Assembly (NCBI RefSeq): GCF_000373925.1
Contig: NZ_KB892755.1
Location: 1-64,000, forward strand
DNA: 64,000 bases
Direction of reading: 5' to 3'
From: Actinopolymorpha alba DSM 45243
GTDB taxonomy: Bacteria; Actinomycetota; Actinomycetes; Propionibacteriales; Actinopolymorphaceae
The position numbers and the translations under genes were made by a program. Of the stretch, positions 50,111-59,430 are shown one piece after another. The first letter of the stretch is position 1; every line of letters starts with the position of its first letter. The notes under the pieces were generated by a model. The model did no database searches. It worked only from the letters and a program-made list of their open reading frames with translations, and had not been told where the DNA came from.

Positions 50111-51001
50111 TCAGCGAAGTGCGGCGCGGGCGGCACGTTTCACGGATGCAGTGAGCGCCGCGAGGATGGCCGAATCAACTCGCCAATGTTGCCAGTACAA
50201 CGGCACGTCCAGGTGGCGATCAGGGGCGATATCGAGGCAACGCCCGGATTCGAACTCCGGCCGTGCGATGTCCTCGGGAACCATCCCCCAGCCCAGCCCG
50301 AGTCGCACGGCATCGAGGAATCCCCAAACGGACGGTACGTAATGAACCGGCGGGTCGAACCGGCGCCGAGTGATCTTACGGAGGAAGCGAAACTGCAACT
50401 GATCCTTGCGGTTGAAGACCACGACGGGAGCGGCCGGTAGTGCCGTACCAAGATCGTCCGAGAGATATCGCTCGACGAACGCCGGCGAGGCTATCGCCTG
50501 ATAGCGCATCGCACCGAGGCGTTCGACCTGGCAGCCTTGCACTGGCGCGTTCTGTGCCGTCACTGCCGCCATCACCGAGCCGTCCCGCAGCAGATCCGCC
50601 GTGTGGTCCTGATCGTCCTCACGCAGGTCGAAGAGGTATGCGCGCTCCTCCGACAGCTCCGCCAGCGCCGGAAGGAACCACGTGCCCAGCGAGTCGGCGT
50701 TCACCACCACCGTCACCCGCGTGCGGGGTTGGCCGTCGGCGAGCGGACTGCGGGCCGCGTCCATGGCCTCGCGTTCGAGAACGGCGATCTGCCCGGCCAG
50801 CCGGAGGAGCGCCTGTCCGGCTTCGGTCGCCTTGCACGGTTTCGTACGGCGGACCAACACCTGGCCAACGGCGTGCTCCAAGGCCTTGATTCGTTGGCTG
50901 ACAGCCGAAGGCGTCACGTGAAGCGCACGCGCTGCTGCGTCGAACCCGCCCTCGTGAATCACCGCGGCGAAGGTGGCCAGCTGCACCGAGTCCAGTCCCA
51001 T
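50111..51001 (-). CDS. lysG: LysR-family regulator, ArgP/LysG type
   Basis: The 296-aa LysR protein has N-terminal helix-turn-helix FDAAARALHVTPSAVSQRIK (about residues 20-39) and an effector domain with TVVVNADSLGTWFLPALAEL, the ArgP/LysG signature region. LysG activates the lysine/arginine exporter gene when basic amino acids accumulate. Here the divergent LysE-type gene is the obvious target. A 288-bp gap downstream (49823-50110) shows no gene. The symbol is given by family and arrangement. Confidence 0.88.
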   Translation of the reverse strand: MGLDSVQLATFAAVIHEGGFDAAARALHVTPSAVSQRIKALEHAVGQVLVRRTKPCKATEAGQALLRLAGQIAVLEREAMDAARSPLADGQPRTRVTVVVNADSLGTWFLPALAELSEERAYLFDLREDDQDHTADLLRDGSVMAAVTAQNAPVQGCQVERLGAMRYQAIASPAFVERYLSDDLGTALPAAPVVVFNRKDQLQFRFLRKITRRRFDPPVHYVPSVWGFLDAVRLGLGWGMVPEDIARPEFESGRCLDIAPDRHLDVPLYWQHWRVDSAILAALTASVKRAARAALR

Positions 51002-51097
51002 GATGAAGCAATACTAATCGTCCATGAAAATCTTTAGCTGGACTGTCGAGCCGGGGGAGCCCTAGCGTCAGCGCGTGACCGAAATCCTCGACCTGTC
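51002..51097. promoter_or_regulatory. LysG/LysE divergent promoter
   Basis: This short region is AT-rich at its left end (GCAATACTAATCG, ATGAAAATCTTTAG) between divergent lysG- and lysE-like genes, as expected for a LysR-controlled promoter. No exact consensus operator could be fixed by eye. Confidence 0.4.
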
Positions 51098-51694
51098 GTG
51101 ATCAGCTCCGCCCTTGCTGGGTTCGCCACCTCCATCGCTCTCATCGCCGTGATCGGTTCCCAGAATGCCTTCGTACTTCGCCAGGGGCTGCGGCGTGAGT
51201 ACGTGGTGCCAGTGGTCGTGACCTGCGCCGCATCGGACGCGTTGCTGATCTCCGCCGGCATCGCCGGGCTTGGTGAACTTCTGACCCGGCACCCTGCCGT
51301 CGTGGTGGTGATCCGCTGGGGCGGTGCGGCGTTCCTGCTGTGCTATGCCGTACTCGCGGCGCGGCGGGCGCTGCGGCCGAGCGCGCTGACGCCGACCGTC
51401 CAGGGGTCCGCCGCCTTTCGCGCGACGATCCTGGCGTGTCTCGCGTTCACCTATCTCAATCCCCACGTTTATCTGGACACTGTCCTGCTGGTCGGCGGGG
51501 TGGCGAACCAGCACGCATACCCGTGGTTGTTCGGTGCGGGCTCTGTGCTGGCCAGCGTCGTGTGGTTCACCGCGCTGGGTGCCGGCGCCCACCGGCTCGC
51601 GCCATTACTCGCCCGCCCAATGGCGTGGCGAATCCTCGATGCCGTCGTTGCCGCGATGACGGCGACCATCGCGGCAACGCTCATCCTTCAATGA
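51098..51694 (+). CDS. lysE: LysE/ArgO-family amino-acid exporter
   Basis: The 198-aa protein has six hydrophobic segments and the family motif IAVIGSQNAFVLRQGLRREY near the N-terminus (residues 16-35), then TYLNPHVYLDTVLLVGG. LysE/ArgO proteins export lysine, arginine or their toxic analogues. A GTG start at 51098 gives the normal N-terminus. It is controlled presumably by the divergent LysG-type activator. The symbol follows family and context, and substrate preference (Lys or Arg) is not certain. Confidence 0.88.
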   Translation: MISSALAGFATSIALIAVIGSQNAFVLRQGLRREYVVPVVVTCAASDALLISAGIAGLGELLTRHPAVVVVIRWGGAAFLLCYAVLAARRALRPSALTPTVQGSAAFRATILACLAFTYLNPHVYLDTVLLVGGVANQHAYPWLFGAGSVLASVVWFTALGAGAHRLAPLLARPMAWRILDAVVAAMTATIAATLILQ

Positions 51695-51720
51695 CCGCAA
51701 GCAATGCCCACGCATTTAAG

Positions 51721-52839
51721 TCAATTGGAAGGAGTGTCCAGTGTGATCGCGTTCTTTGCGTTCGTCATCGATTCTTCCGATGGTGGCCCGCCGGCATTGG
51801 CGGTGACGAGCGCCTGGTTGACCTCGACGAACGGTCGCATCCGCGCCACGTAACAACCGAATGCGGTGCGATGGTCGCCGCCTGCCTTGCGGAGTGCGTC
51901 GGCGAGGACGTACGCGCCTACCAGCGCCAGGCTGGTGCCCTGTCCAGACAACGTTGACGCGCAGTATCCGGCGTCGCCGATCAGCGCCATCCGGCCAGTT
52001 GTCCAGGCGTCCATGCGGATCTGAGCCATCGTGTCGAAATAGAAGTCTGGTGCCTCGGCCATGGCCTTCAGGAGCCGGGGGATCTCCCAGCGGAGGTTCG
52101 CGAGTTTGTCGGCGACAATCTGCCGCTGCCACGCGGTGTCCCGATAGTCGTACTCCAACGGCTCGGACTCGAAGCCGAGCGTGACCCGGAGTTGGGTATT
52201 GTCGCGCACCGGATAGACGACGCCACCGGTGGTCCCGTCCCGGAACCACACCTGCCAGTTGTCGAGATCCAGGATGTTATCCAGGCCGAAAACCGCGAGG
52301 TACGTGCCCAGGTGGTGAAGGTAGTGCTCCTCGGGGCCGAAGGCGAGCCTGCGTACCTGCGAGTGAAGGCCATCCGCTCCGACGACAAGGTCGAACCTAC
52401 GCGGATGACCGTGGGTGAACTCAACGTGGACGCCGTTTTCGTCCTCGGTGAGGGTGCTGATCGAGTCGCCGAAGATGTACTCGACATCTGAGCGGGTCCG
52501 CTCGTACAGCAACTGAGTCAGGTCCTCGCGCAGCAGCTCGACGTCATCGCTGTCGAGCCGGCCACTGCTGAACGCAGTCTCCGTCGACCGCATGAGTTCG
52601 TTGCCGTCACCGTCGACTACCGACATGCCCCGCATACGGGTCCGGGCCTGCCGCACCTTCGGCAGGATCCCCAGCCAATCGACGACCTTGAGTGCGACGC
52701 CACGGACGTCAATCGCCTGCCCGCCGACCCGGAGCGCGGCGGCCTGCTCGACCACCGTCGGGGTGAGGCCGTGGCGATGGAGCCAGTACCCGAGCGTGGA
52801 ACCCGCGACACCCGCACCAGAGATGAGCACCGTTGTCAT
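51721..52839 (-). CDS. FAD-dependent monooxygenase (PHBH/TetX-like)
   Basis: The 372-aa flavoprotein has dinucleotide motif ISGAGVAGSTLGYWLHRHG (residues 6-24), the DG motif VVGADGLHSQVRR and the GD motif RMALIGDAGYCASTLSGQG. Such class A monooxygenases hydroxylate aromatic or polyketide substrates, or inactivate antibiotics such as tetracyclines or rifamycins. ATG 52839 follows AAGGAG. It is divergent from the GntR-TetR fusion regulator, which likely represses it. Confidence 0.87.
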   Translation of the reverse strand: MTTVLISGAGVAGSTLGYWLHRHGLTPTVVEQAAALRVGGQAIDVRGVALKVVDWLGILPKVRQARTRMRGMSVVDGDGNELMRSTETAFSSGRLDSDDVELLREDLTQLLYERTRSDVEYIFGDSISTLTEDENGVHVEFTHGHPRRFDLVVGADGLHSQVRRLAFGPEEHYLHHLGTYLAVFGLDNILDLDNWQVWFRDGTTGGVVYPVRDNTQLRVTLGFESEPLEYDYRDTAWQRQIVADKLANLRWEIPRLLKAMAEAPDFYFDTMAQIRMDAWTTGRMALIGDAGYCASTLSGQGTSLALVGAYVLADALRKAGGDHRTAFGCYVARMRPFVEVNQALVTANAGGPPSEESMTNAKNAITLDTPSN

Positions 52840-53015
52840 GAAGAACTCCTTCGTACGCCGTACACGCTGCGCGTACACCGTACACGCAGTTCTGAGGCGC
52901 GGCAACGTACTGCTCGCTGATTCAGTCAGCGCCTTGGTAGCGCGGGACGCTGAGGGCTTTCGGCTACCATTAGCTGCGACTGGCTGTACTAGTACAGATT
53001 GGGGAAGGTGTGCCG
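52840..53015. promoter_or_regulatory. control region of monooxygenase and GntR-TetR regulator
   Basis: A perfect 14-bp palindrome CTGTACTAGTACAG (52984-52997) lies 18 bp before the regulator's start codon. Tandem copies of CCGTACACGC with near-identical flanks lie just upstream of the monooxygenase gene (about 52858-52888). Both share a GTAC core, so one regulator could bind both ends and control the two genes. Confidence 0.6.
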
Positions 53016-53984
53016 ATGGCGACCGCTGATCCGCCGTATCTGCGAATCGTCGCGGAGATCCGGCGGCGTATCGCGGCCGGCGAGCTCGCGCCCGGCGACC
53101 GGGTGCCGTCGACCCGGCAGATCGCCAGGGAGTGGGGCGTCGCGCTCGCGACCGCAACGAAGGCGCTGACGGCGCTCAATGCGGAAGGGTTGGTACACGC
53201 CAAGCCGCGCGCCGGCACCGTGGTGGCGGCGCGCGAGTCGCCGGCGACCGCGCCCTCGCGGCCGAGGTCGGGGTGGTCCGACCATGAGCTGACCCGTGAA
53301 CGGATCGTGCGTGCGGCGGTCGAGATCGCCGACTCCGAAGGGATGGCCGCGCTGTCGATGCGGGGCATCGCGGCCCGTCTCGGGGTCGCGGCCATGTCGC
53401 CGTACCGCTACGTGACCAGCAAGGAGGAGCTCATCCTGCTGATGGCCGACGCGGCGTACGGCGAAGAGGGCTACCCCGAGCAGCCGGTTGGTGGTTGGCG
53501 AGAGCAGGTGGAGCTTTCGGCGCGCACCTTGTGGGCGTTGCATCGGCGGCATCCCTGGCTTGCGCAACTCAGCCCACTCACGCGGCCGCTGCCATTGCCC
53601 AATCTGCTGGTCCACGGCGAGTGGCTTCTCCGGGCGGTCGATGGCCACGGGCTGGATCCAGGCGCGATGCTCGATGTGGAGGTCCTGATCTACAGCTACG
53701 TTCAGGGCATCGCCGTTAATCTCGAACGCGAGGCTCAGGCGCAGGCCGCCACCGGTGTCTCGGGCGAGCAGTGGGTGGACAACCAACAGCCGGCCCTTAC
53801 TGCGATGGCGGCCTCCGGTCGTTATCCGACGTTCGCCAAAGTCCTCCAGAGCTTCGCGACGGACGGATACGACCTCGATCTCGATGAGCTTTTCGAGCTG
53901 GGTCTCCAGTTCCTCCTTGACGGCCTCGCCGTCCGCCTCGAAGGCGACCGCTCGGCACACGCCGCGAAGGGGTTCCATGCCTGA
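53016..53984 (+). CDS. GntR-TetR hybrid transcriptional regulator
   Basis: The 322-aa protein has two DNA-binding modules. One is an N-terminal GntR winged helix (residues 8-75: LRIVAEIRRRIAAGELAPGD, VPSTRQIAREWGVALATATK). The other is a TetR helix-turn-helix (about 88-140: TRERIVRAAVEIADSEGMAA, GIAARLGVAAMSPYRYVTSK) with a TetR C-terminal ligand domain. This fused type occurs in actinobacteria. ATG 53016 follows GGGGAAGG by seven bases. Its stop overlaps the luciferase-like gene start, so regulator and oxidoreductase are co-expressed; the monooxygenase is divergent. Confidence 0.87.
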   Translation: MATADPPYLRIVAEIRRRIAAGELAPGDRVPSTRQIAREWGVALATATKALTALNAEGLVHAKPRAGTVVAARESPATAPSRPRSGWSDHELTRERIVRAAVEIADSEGMAALSMRGIAARLGVAAMSPYRYVTSKEELILLMADAAYGEEGYPEQPVGGWREQVELSARTLWALHRRHPWLAQLSPLTRPLPLPNLLVHGEWLLRAVDGHGLDPGAMLDVEVLIYSYVQGIAVNLEREAQAQAATGVSGEQWVDNQQPALTAMAASGRYPTFAKVLQSFATDGYDLDLDELFELGLQFLLDGLAVRLEGDRSAHAAKGFHA

Positions 53985-55554
53985 CTACGGGCACGATCTG
54001 ATCTTCGGCACGTTCCTGACTCCCTCAGCGGACGAGCCGCGGCGCGTCATCGAATTGGCCCAGCTCACCGAGCAGGTCGGGCTCGAGCTGGTGAGCGTCC
54101 AGGACCATCCGTACCACCCCAGGTTCCTGGACGCCTGGACGCTGCTCTCAGTCCTCGCGGCCAGCACCTCGCGCGTCCGGATGGTCCCCAACGTGCTGAA
54201 TCTTCCGCTGCGCCCGCCGGCGGTCCTGGCGCGCAGTGCCGCGAGCCTCGACCTCATCAGCGGTGGGCGGGTCGAACTCGGGCTGGGTGCTGGTGCGTTC
54301 TGGGACGCCATCGCAGGTCAGGACGGTCCCCGGCGGACGCCGTCCGAAGCGGTCGCCGCCCTGGCGGAGGCCATCCAGGTCATCCGGGCGCTGTGGGCGC
54401 CCGGCGGACGGGTGCGGTTTGACGGCCGCTACTACCACCTGCACGATGCCGCGCCGGGTCCGGTTCCCGCCCACGACATCGGCATCTCGATTGGCGCCAT
54501 CAAGCCTCGCATGCTCCGCCTGACCGGACAGCTTGCCGACGGGTGGCTGCCGAGTTCGCCGTACGTCGCTCCAGAACGCCTGGCCGCGGCGAATCGCCTC
54601 ATCGACGAGGCGGCCACCGAGGCGGGAAGGTCACCGTCAGCGGTACGCCGGCTCTACAACATCGTCGGGCGGTTCTCCGCAGCTGGGAACGGATTTCTCG
54701 ACGGACCCCCCAAACTGTGGGCGGAGCAGCTCGCCGAACTCACCCTCACCGAAGGCATCAGCGGCTACATCGTGATGGTCGACTCGGCCGACATTATCGA
54801 ACGCTTCGCCGGCGAGGTCGTGCCTGCCGTACGAGAGTTCGTGGCCACCGAACGCGCGGGCGGCACGGAAGGTTCGGTACGTACGACAAGCGACGGCGAG
54901 GCTCGGCCCTCAACGCAGGCGTCACCGGTGCGGGCGACGGCTCGGATCGCGACTGGCCCGCTGGCCGTGACGCCCACGTCTGACGACGGCGTTCGCCGAA
55001 GCGACGTGCGGGTCTGGGACGAAACGACTCGGCCCACCGGGCCGGCACCCGATTCCGCCCGGCGGTACACGCCGCACGAACAGGCCGCCGGCCGCCACCT
55101 CGTCGACGTACACGATCATCTGCGCACCGAGCTCACACAGGTACGCGACCTCGTCGCGCAGGTCCTCGCTGGGTCCACGGATCCCGGCGTCGCGCGCTCG
55201 CACCTCAACACCATGACGATGCGCCAGAACAACTGGACGCTCGGCGCATACTGCGAGTCGTACTGCCGGATCGTGACCACCCACCACACGTTGGAGGACC
55301 AGAGCGTCTTCCCGTACCTGCGCCGGGCCGACGCTCGGCTCGCTCCAGTGCTTGACCGGCTCGAGGAGGAGCACCACGCCATCCACGGTGTGATCGAACG
55401 CCTGGACCGGGCGCTGGTGGGGTTCGTGACCGGACCCGACGGCGCGGCCGAGTTGCGCACCGCCGTCGACCTGCTCACCGACACGCTGTCGTCCCACCTG
55501 TCGTACGAAGAACGCGAGCTGGTCGAACCCCTTGCCAGACTGGGTTTCGGCTGA
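53977..55554 (+). CDS. luciferase-like (LLM) oxidoreductase fused to hemerythrin domain
   Basis: In the 525-aa protein, residues 1-290 form an LLM-class F420- or FMN-dependent oxidoreductase (IFGTFLTPSADEPRRVIELA, LGLGAGAFWDAIAGQDGPRR). A low-complexity linker follows (about 300-360), then a hemerythrin-like HHE domain with likely iron ligands in HLVDVHDHLRTEL, TTHHTLEDQSVFPYL, EEEHHAIHGVIERL and HLSYEERELVEPL. Hemerythrin domains bind oxygen or nitric oxide through a diiron site, so oxygen delivery or sensing for the flavoenzyme is plausible (inference). ATG 53977 overlaps the regulator gene by 8 bp. Confidence 0.85.
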   Translation: MPDYGHDLIFGTFLTPSADEPRRVIELAQLTEQVGLELVSVQDHPYHPRFLDAWTLLSVLAASTSRVRMVPNVLNLPLRPPAVLARSAASLDLISGGRVELGLGAGAFWDAIAGQDGPRRTPSEAVAALAEAIQVIRALWAPGGRVRFDGRYYHLHDAAPGPVPAHDIGISIGAIKPRMLRLTGQLADGWLPSSPYVAPERLAAANRLIDEAATEAGRSPSAVRRLYNIVGRFSAAGNGFLDGPPKLWAEQLAELTLTEGISGYIVMVDSADIIERFAGEVVPAVREFVATERAGGTEGSVRTTSDGEARPSTQASPVRATARIATGPLAVTPTSDDGVRRSDVRVWDETTRPTGPAPDSARRYTPHEQAAGRHLVDVHDHLRTELTQVRDLVAQVLAGSTDPGVARSHLNTMTMRQNNWTLGAYCESYCRIVTTHHTLEDQSVFPYLRRADARLAPVLDRLEEEHHAIHGVIERLDRALVGFVTGPDGAAELRTAVDLLTDTLSSHLSYEERELVEPLARLGFG

Positions 55555-55592
55555 CCGTAACGCGACTCGACGACGTACCGACCTTTTGCTGA

Positions 55593-57512
55593 TCAGGTCC
55601 GGGGTTCGGGCTGGCCGGCGTACACCTGCGCCGCCGCGACGTCGGCTCCCGCGATCAGCGGCGAGGGAACGCCCGGCGTGGCCCCGATCGCCGAGCCGGG
55701 CTGCACCCCCTCAGCCGGGATGCCGAGGACGATCACCCGATCGTCCGCACGACCTTCGGCGTCGAGCAGGTGGAACCCCTCACGCGTGACGTCGAGGCTG
55801 GCGTCCGGCGTCCGCGTACCGTCGTGGTTCGGTAGCGAGTGCAGGCGGGCCCGGCCGGTGTCGAGGAGCCGTCGCAGCAGCGGATCGCAGGTCGTGGTCA
55901 CCTTGCCCTTGGACATGCGGGTTTCGATGAACGCCCTTGCCCGCACCGGCTCCCGGGCCACCCTGGCCGCGCGGCCGACGAAGGTGCCGTCCTCGAGGCT
56001 GATGCTCGAACCCTCACCGAGTAGCTCGAGTACGCCGGCCTCAATCAACGCGTGCACCTGCGAGCTGCGACCGGGCGGGGGACCGGAGGCCAGGGCCAGG
56101 CCCAGCGCGTCGAACCACCCGTTGAGGTCACCGACGACCGACCGCCCGTCGATCGCGCCCGCTCGCACCAGCCGGCGGGCAGGCCCGCGGACGGCGGCCA
56201 TCGCGCGGTTGACCGCGTTGCGTGGATGGGTGAGCGGGTCGGTGATCGCCGCGCGCTCTTCCGCGACGTACGCCGCGACCCACTCCTTCCAGCCCTCGTC
56301 GGTGAAGACCTCCTCGGGCGTGGGCCGGTCGAGCCGGTCGACGCGGAACTCCCATCGGGGATCGACGATCGCGGCGGCCACTACGGCGTTGATGTCGGCG
56401 TCGTACTTCGCGTCGACGAGCGCCTGGAGGAGGGCCGCCTCGCGTGCGTCTGCGCCGAGCGCGCCCGGATGGTGCGCCAGCAGCGTGGACAGGTGGGCCC
56501 AGGCGAACTCCCGGGCGAGCTGGGGCCAGACGGTGGTACGGAAGTCCTGCAGGGGCGCCTTCGCCGCCTCAGCGAACCACGCCGGCGTGGCCAGCCGGGG
56601 TTGGTACATCGGCGGGAATCCGTCGGGATAGGCGGCCTTACTGCGGTACGGCAGGCCGCGGCGGGACCCGGCGACCAGGTGCGGCTCCCGCCCGCTGGCG
56701 ACGTAACGCAGGCGGGGCAGCGGTCCGTGACCGTCGACCGGCTCGAAACGCCCGCCGCGCCCTTGCGTCAACAACGCCACGATGTCGAAGAAGTTGGCGC
56801 CAAGGCCCGCGACCAGCACGGTCTCGTCCGTGGGTACGGCGTCCCAGTCACGTTCGGCCGGCATGCCCGGCTCGACGTAGATCAGGCCGTACGCCTCCGC
56901 CGCGTCAACGTAGCCTTGCGTCGCCGGCGATCGCAGCGCCTGCACCATGCCCTGCGCGAGGATCACCGTCCGCGCGCTGATCGAGCGGCCATCGTTGAGC
57001 TGGACCACCCGTTGGCCACTCTCGCCTGCAATGTCGACCGCGGTGCCGACGTACTCGCTCACCACCACCCGCCCCGACGCGATGAACCCGTCCAACTGCT
57101 CGCGGTAGTAGACGCCCTGCAGTCGCCGGGTGGGGTACGACCAGGGCAGCAACGCCGCGGCCTCCTCGGCGACCCAGTCCGGCCGTCCCGGCAGAACCTC
57201 CGGGTCGGCGGCCCACGCCACCAGGTCCGGCCCGGTCGTGAGCGGACCTGACATCACCGTCGACTCGTCCGGGTGGATCGTCGTGTGGCCGCTGTAGGTG
57301 TTGTTGAGCAGCAGCGGCGACTGGTCGGTACGCCAGGTCCCGCCGGCACCCACCTCGATGGCGTCGATGATCGCGACCTGGACCGGCGGCAGGCCAGGCT
57401 CGTGGCGCGCCACCAGGCGTTCTACCACGGAGACCGCTCGTGGTCCGCCACCGACGATCGCGACGTCGACCGGCCCGCTGTGTTGGATGATTCGCTCGCT
57501 GCGCTTGCTCAT
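55593..57512 (-). CDS. FAD/NAD(P)-binding protein (PF13454-type)
   Basis: The 639-aa flavoprotein-like protein has N-terminal dinucleotide motif VDVAIVGGGPRAVSVVERL (residues 15-33), a GTWRTDQSPLLLNNTYSGH segment and a second nucleotide motif ETVLVAGLGANFFDIVAL. The end IPAEGVQPGSAIGATPGVPS with a typical closing helix suggests FAD/NAD(P) binding throughout. Family members (FAD-NAD(P)-binding, HydK-like) have no settled reaction. Its start overlaps the ATPase gene by four bases, making it the last gene of the SAM-riboswitch operon. Confidence 0.85.
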   Translation of the reverse strand: MSKRSERIIQHSGPVDVAIVGGGPRAVSVVERLVARHEPGLPPVQVAIIDAIEVGAGGTWRTDQSPLLLNNTYSGHTTIHPDESTVMSGPLTTGPDLVAWAADPEVLPGRPDWVAEEAAALLPWSYPTRRLQGVYYREQLDGFIASGRVVVSEYVGTAVDIAGESGQRVVQLNDGRSISARTVILAQGMVQALRSPATQGYVDAAEAYGLIYVEPGMPAERDWDAVPTDETVLVAGLGANFFDIVALLTQGRGGRFEPVDGHGPLPRLRYVASGREPHLVAGSRRGLPYRSKAAYPDGFPPMYQPRLATPAWFAEAAKAPLQDFRTTVWPQLAREFAWAHLSTLLAHHPGALGADAREAALLQALVDAKYDADINAVVAAAIVDPRWEFRVDRLDRPTPEEVFTDEGWKEWVAAYVAEERAAITDPLTHPRNAVNRAMAAVRGPARRLVRAGAIDGRSVVGDLNGWFDALGLALASGPPPGRSSQVHALIEAGVLELLGEGSSISLEDGTFVGRAARVAREPVRARAFIETRMSKGKVTTTCDPLLRRLLDTGRARLHSLPNHDGTRTPDASLDVTREGFHLLDAEGRADDRVIVLGIPAEGVQPGSAIGATPGVPSPLIAGADVAAAQVYAGQPEPRT

Positions 57513-58312
57513 GCGTTCGACGGTGCCGCCGGCACCGACCCGATCGTCGCGTCCAGGCGGGGCCGTACCTCCACCGCGCCGTCGCGGTGCTCGACATCGA
57601 CCTCGAGGCCATAGACCTGGCCCAGGACCTCAGCGTCGTACGCCTCGTGCGGCGCCCCGTCGGCGACGATCCGGCCGCTGTGCAGCAGCACCGCCTGGTC
57701 ACAGAAGCGCGCGGCGTGGTTGAGGTCGTGGATGGCGATCAGCGCGGCGACCCCCTGGTCGCGGGTCACCGCCCGGACCAGCCGCAGGGTCTCGATCTGG
57801 TAGCGCAGATCCAGCGCGGACGTCGGCTCGTCGAGCAGCAGCACCCGCGGCTCCTGGGCGAGGGCCCGCGCGATGAGTACCCGCTGCGCCTGCCCGCCGG
57901 ACAACTCCGACAGCCGCCGGTGCCGTAGGTCGCTGAGGCTGAGGCGTTCGATCGCCGCATCCACCTGCTCCCAGTCGCGCCGACCTGGACGCAGGCCGAT
58001 GTGCGGCGTACGCCCGAGAAGGACCGCCTCCCGCACGGTGAGTTCGAACGGCGCCTCGCTCGACTGCGGGACGTACGACACGACCTTCGCGTGCTGGCGG
58101 CGCGGGAGCCCGAGCAGGTCGCGGCCGTCGTACGACACCGAACCCGCCGCCGGTGACAGCACCCGGGCGATGATCTTTGTCAAGGTCGACTTGCCCGAGC
58201 CGTTCGGGCCGAGCAGGGCACAGAAGGAACCCGGCCGCACCGTGAGGTCGATACCGAACAGCACCTGGTGTTTGCGGTAACCGAACCGCACTCCCTCAAC
58301 CACGAGGCTCAT
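57509..58312 (-). CDS. ABC transporter ATPase, iron-siderophore/B12 type (FecE/BtuD-like)
   Basis: The 267-aa ATPase has Walker A GPNGSGKST (35-43), signature LSGGQAQR, Walker B VLLLDEPTS, D-loop ALDLR and switch AIHDLNH, typical of FecE/FepC/BtuD proteins. It drives uptake with the downstream-named permease and binding protein encoded upstream. Overlaps of four bases on both sides show tight coupling. Confidence 0.9.
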   Translation of the reverse strand: MSLVVEGVRFGYRKHQVLFGIDLTVRPGSFCALLGPNGSGKSTLTKIIARVLSPAAGSVSYDGRDLLGLPRRQHAKVVSYVPQSSEAPFELTVREAVLLGRTPHIGLRPGRRDWEQVDAAIERLSLSDLRHRRLSELSGGQAQRVLIARALAQEPRVLLLDEPTSALDLRYQIETLRLVRAVTRDQGVAALIAIHDLNHAARFCDQAVLLHSGRIVADGAPHEAYDAEVLGQVYGLEVDVEHRDGAVEVRPRLDATIGSVPAAPSNA

Positions 58313-59430
58313 CTGGCCGCCCTCCGGGTCAGGATCAGGTTGATGAAGATCGGCGCGCCGACGAACGCGACCACGATGCCGACCGGCACCACGGAGGGGG
58401 CCAGAATGGTCCGTCCGATCGTGTCGGCCAGCAACAGCAACAGCCCGCCGGTGAGAGCGCCGAAGGGCAGTAGATAGCGGTGGTCGGCGCCGATCACCAG
58501 GCGTGCGATGTGCGGCCCGACCAGGCCGACGAAGCCGATGACCCCACAGAACGACACGGTGACGGACGCAAGGAGCACGGCGAGGACGATCAGCCCGACC
58601 CGGAGCACCGGCACGTTGATCCCGAGGCTCTTCGCCGCGTCATCGCCCGCGAACGCCACCGCGTTGAGGTCCTTCGCGAACCACAGCAGGACGGGGAAAA
58701 GTACGACGGTGACGAGCCCCACGATCTGGACTTCGTACCACGCCGCGTCGTTGACCGAGCCGAACGTCCACCGCACGATCGCCTGCAGGGTGTTCTCGTT
58801 GGCGACGTACTGCAGGGCCGACGTCATAGCCTCGAACAACTGGGTCAGCGCGACGCCGAGCAGCAGCAGCGTGCCGGTGGCCATCGCCTTGGCCGACGAC
58901 AGGCCGAGGACCAGTGCGGAGACGAGCAACGCCGTGCCGAGCGCGCTGCCGATCACCAGCCACGAAGCGGATCCGGCGGCCCCACCGGTCAGCAGGATCG
59001 CCAGCGAGGCACCGAACGCCGCGGCCGGGGAGACGCCGAGCGTGAACGGGCTGACCAGCGGGTTACGCAGCAGCCCCTGCATCACCACGCCGGCCAGCGA
59101 CAGCGCGGCGCCGGCCGCGAACGCCAGCAACGCGCGCGGCAGCCGCAGGCTGGTGATGATGGAGTACATCTGCTGGAAGTCCCGCTCCAGCACGCCACCG
59201 AACACCAGCAGCCGGACCGAGTGCCAGACGTCGGCGACGCTGGCGCCGGCGGTGCCGACCGTGACGCACCAGGAGATGGTCAGGATCGACACCGCGGCAC
59301 CGGCGACGAGCGCGATCCCGCGAAAGGTGCCATTGTCACGAAACCGCTGCCACGACAGGGTTCCGGCGTTCGTGGCGGCTCCGGCGTTCACGGCGTTCTC
59401 CGAACTCGCGACCGGATTGGCGTCCGTCAT
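58309..59430 (-). CDS. ABC transporter permease, FecCD family
   Basis: The 373-aa permease of the BtuC/FecD type has about ten helices, with the conserved segments LRLPRALLAFAAGAALSLAG, MQGLLRNPLVSPFTLGVSPA, GVIGFVGLVGPHIARLVIGA and PVGIVVAFVGAPIFINLIL. ATG 59430 overlaps the stop of the binding-protein gene (ATGA). A single permease gene implies a homodimeric channel. Confidence 0.9.
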   Translation of the reverse strand: MTDANPVASSENAVNAGAATNAGTLSWQRFRDNGTFRGIALVAGAAVSILTISWCVTVGTAGASVADVWHSVRLLVFGGVLERDFQQMYSIITSLRLPRALLAFAAGAALSLAGVVMQGLLRNPLVSPFTLGVSPAAAFGASLAILLTGGAAGSASWLVIGSALGTALLVSALVLGLSSAKAMATGTLLLLGVALTQLFEAMTSALQYVANENTLQAIVRWTFGSVNDAAWYEVQIVGLVTVVLFPVLLWFAKDLNAVAFAGDDAAKSLGINVPVLRVGLIVLAVLLASVTVSFCGVIGFVGLVGPHIARLVIGADHRYLLPFGALTGGLLLLLADTIGRTILAPSVVPVGIVVAFVGAPIFINLILTRRAAR

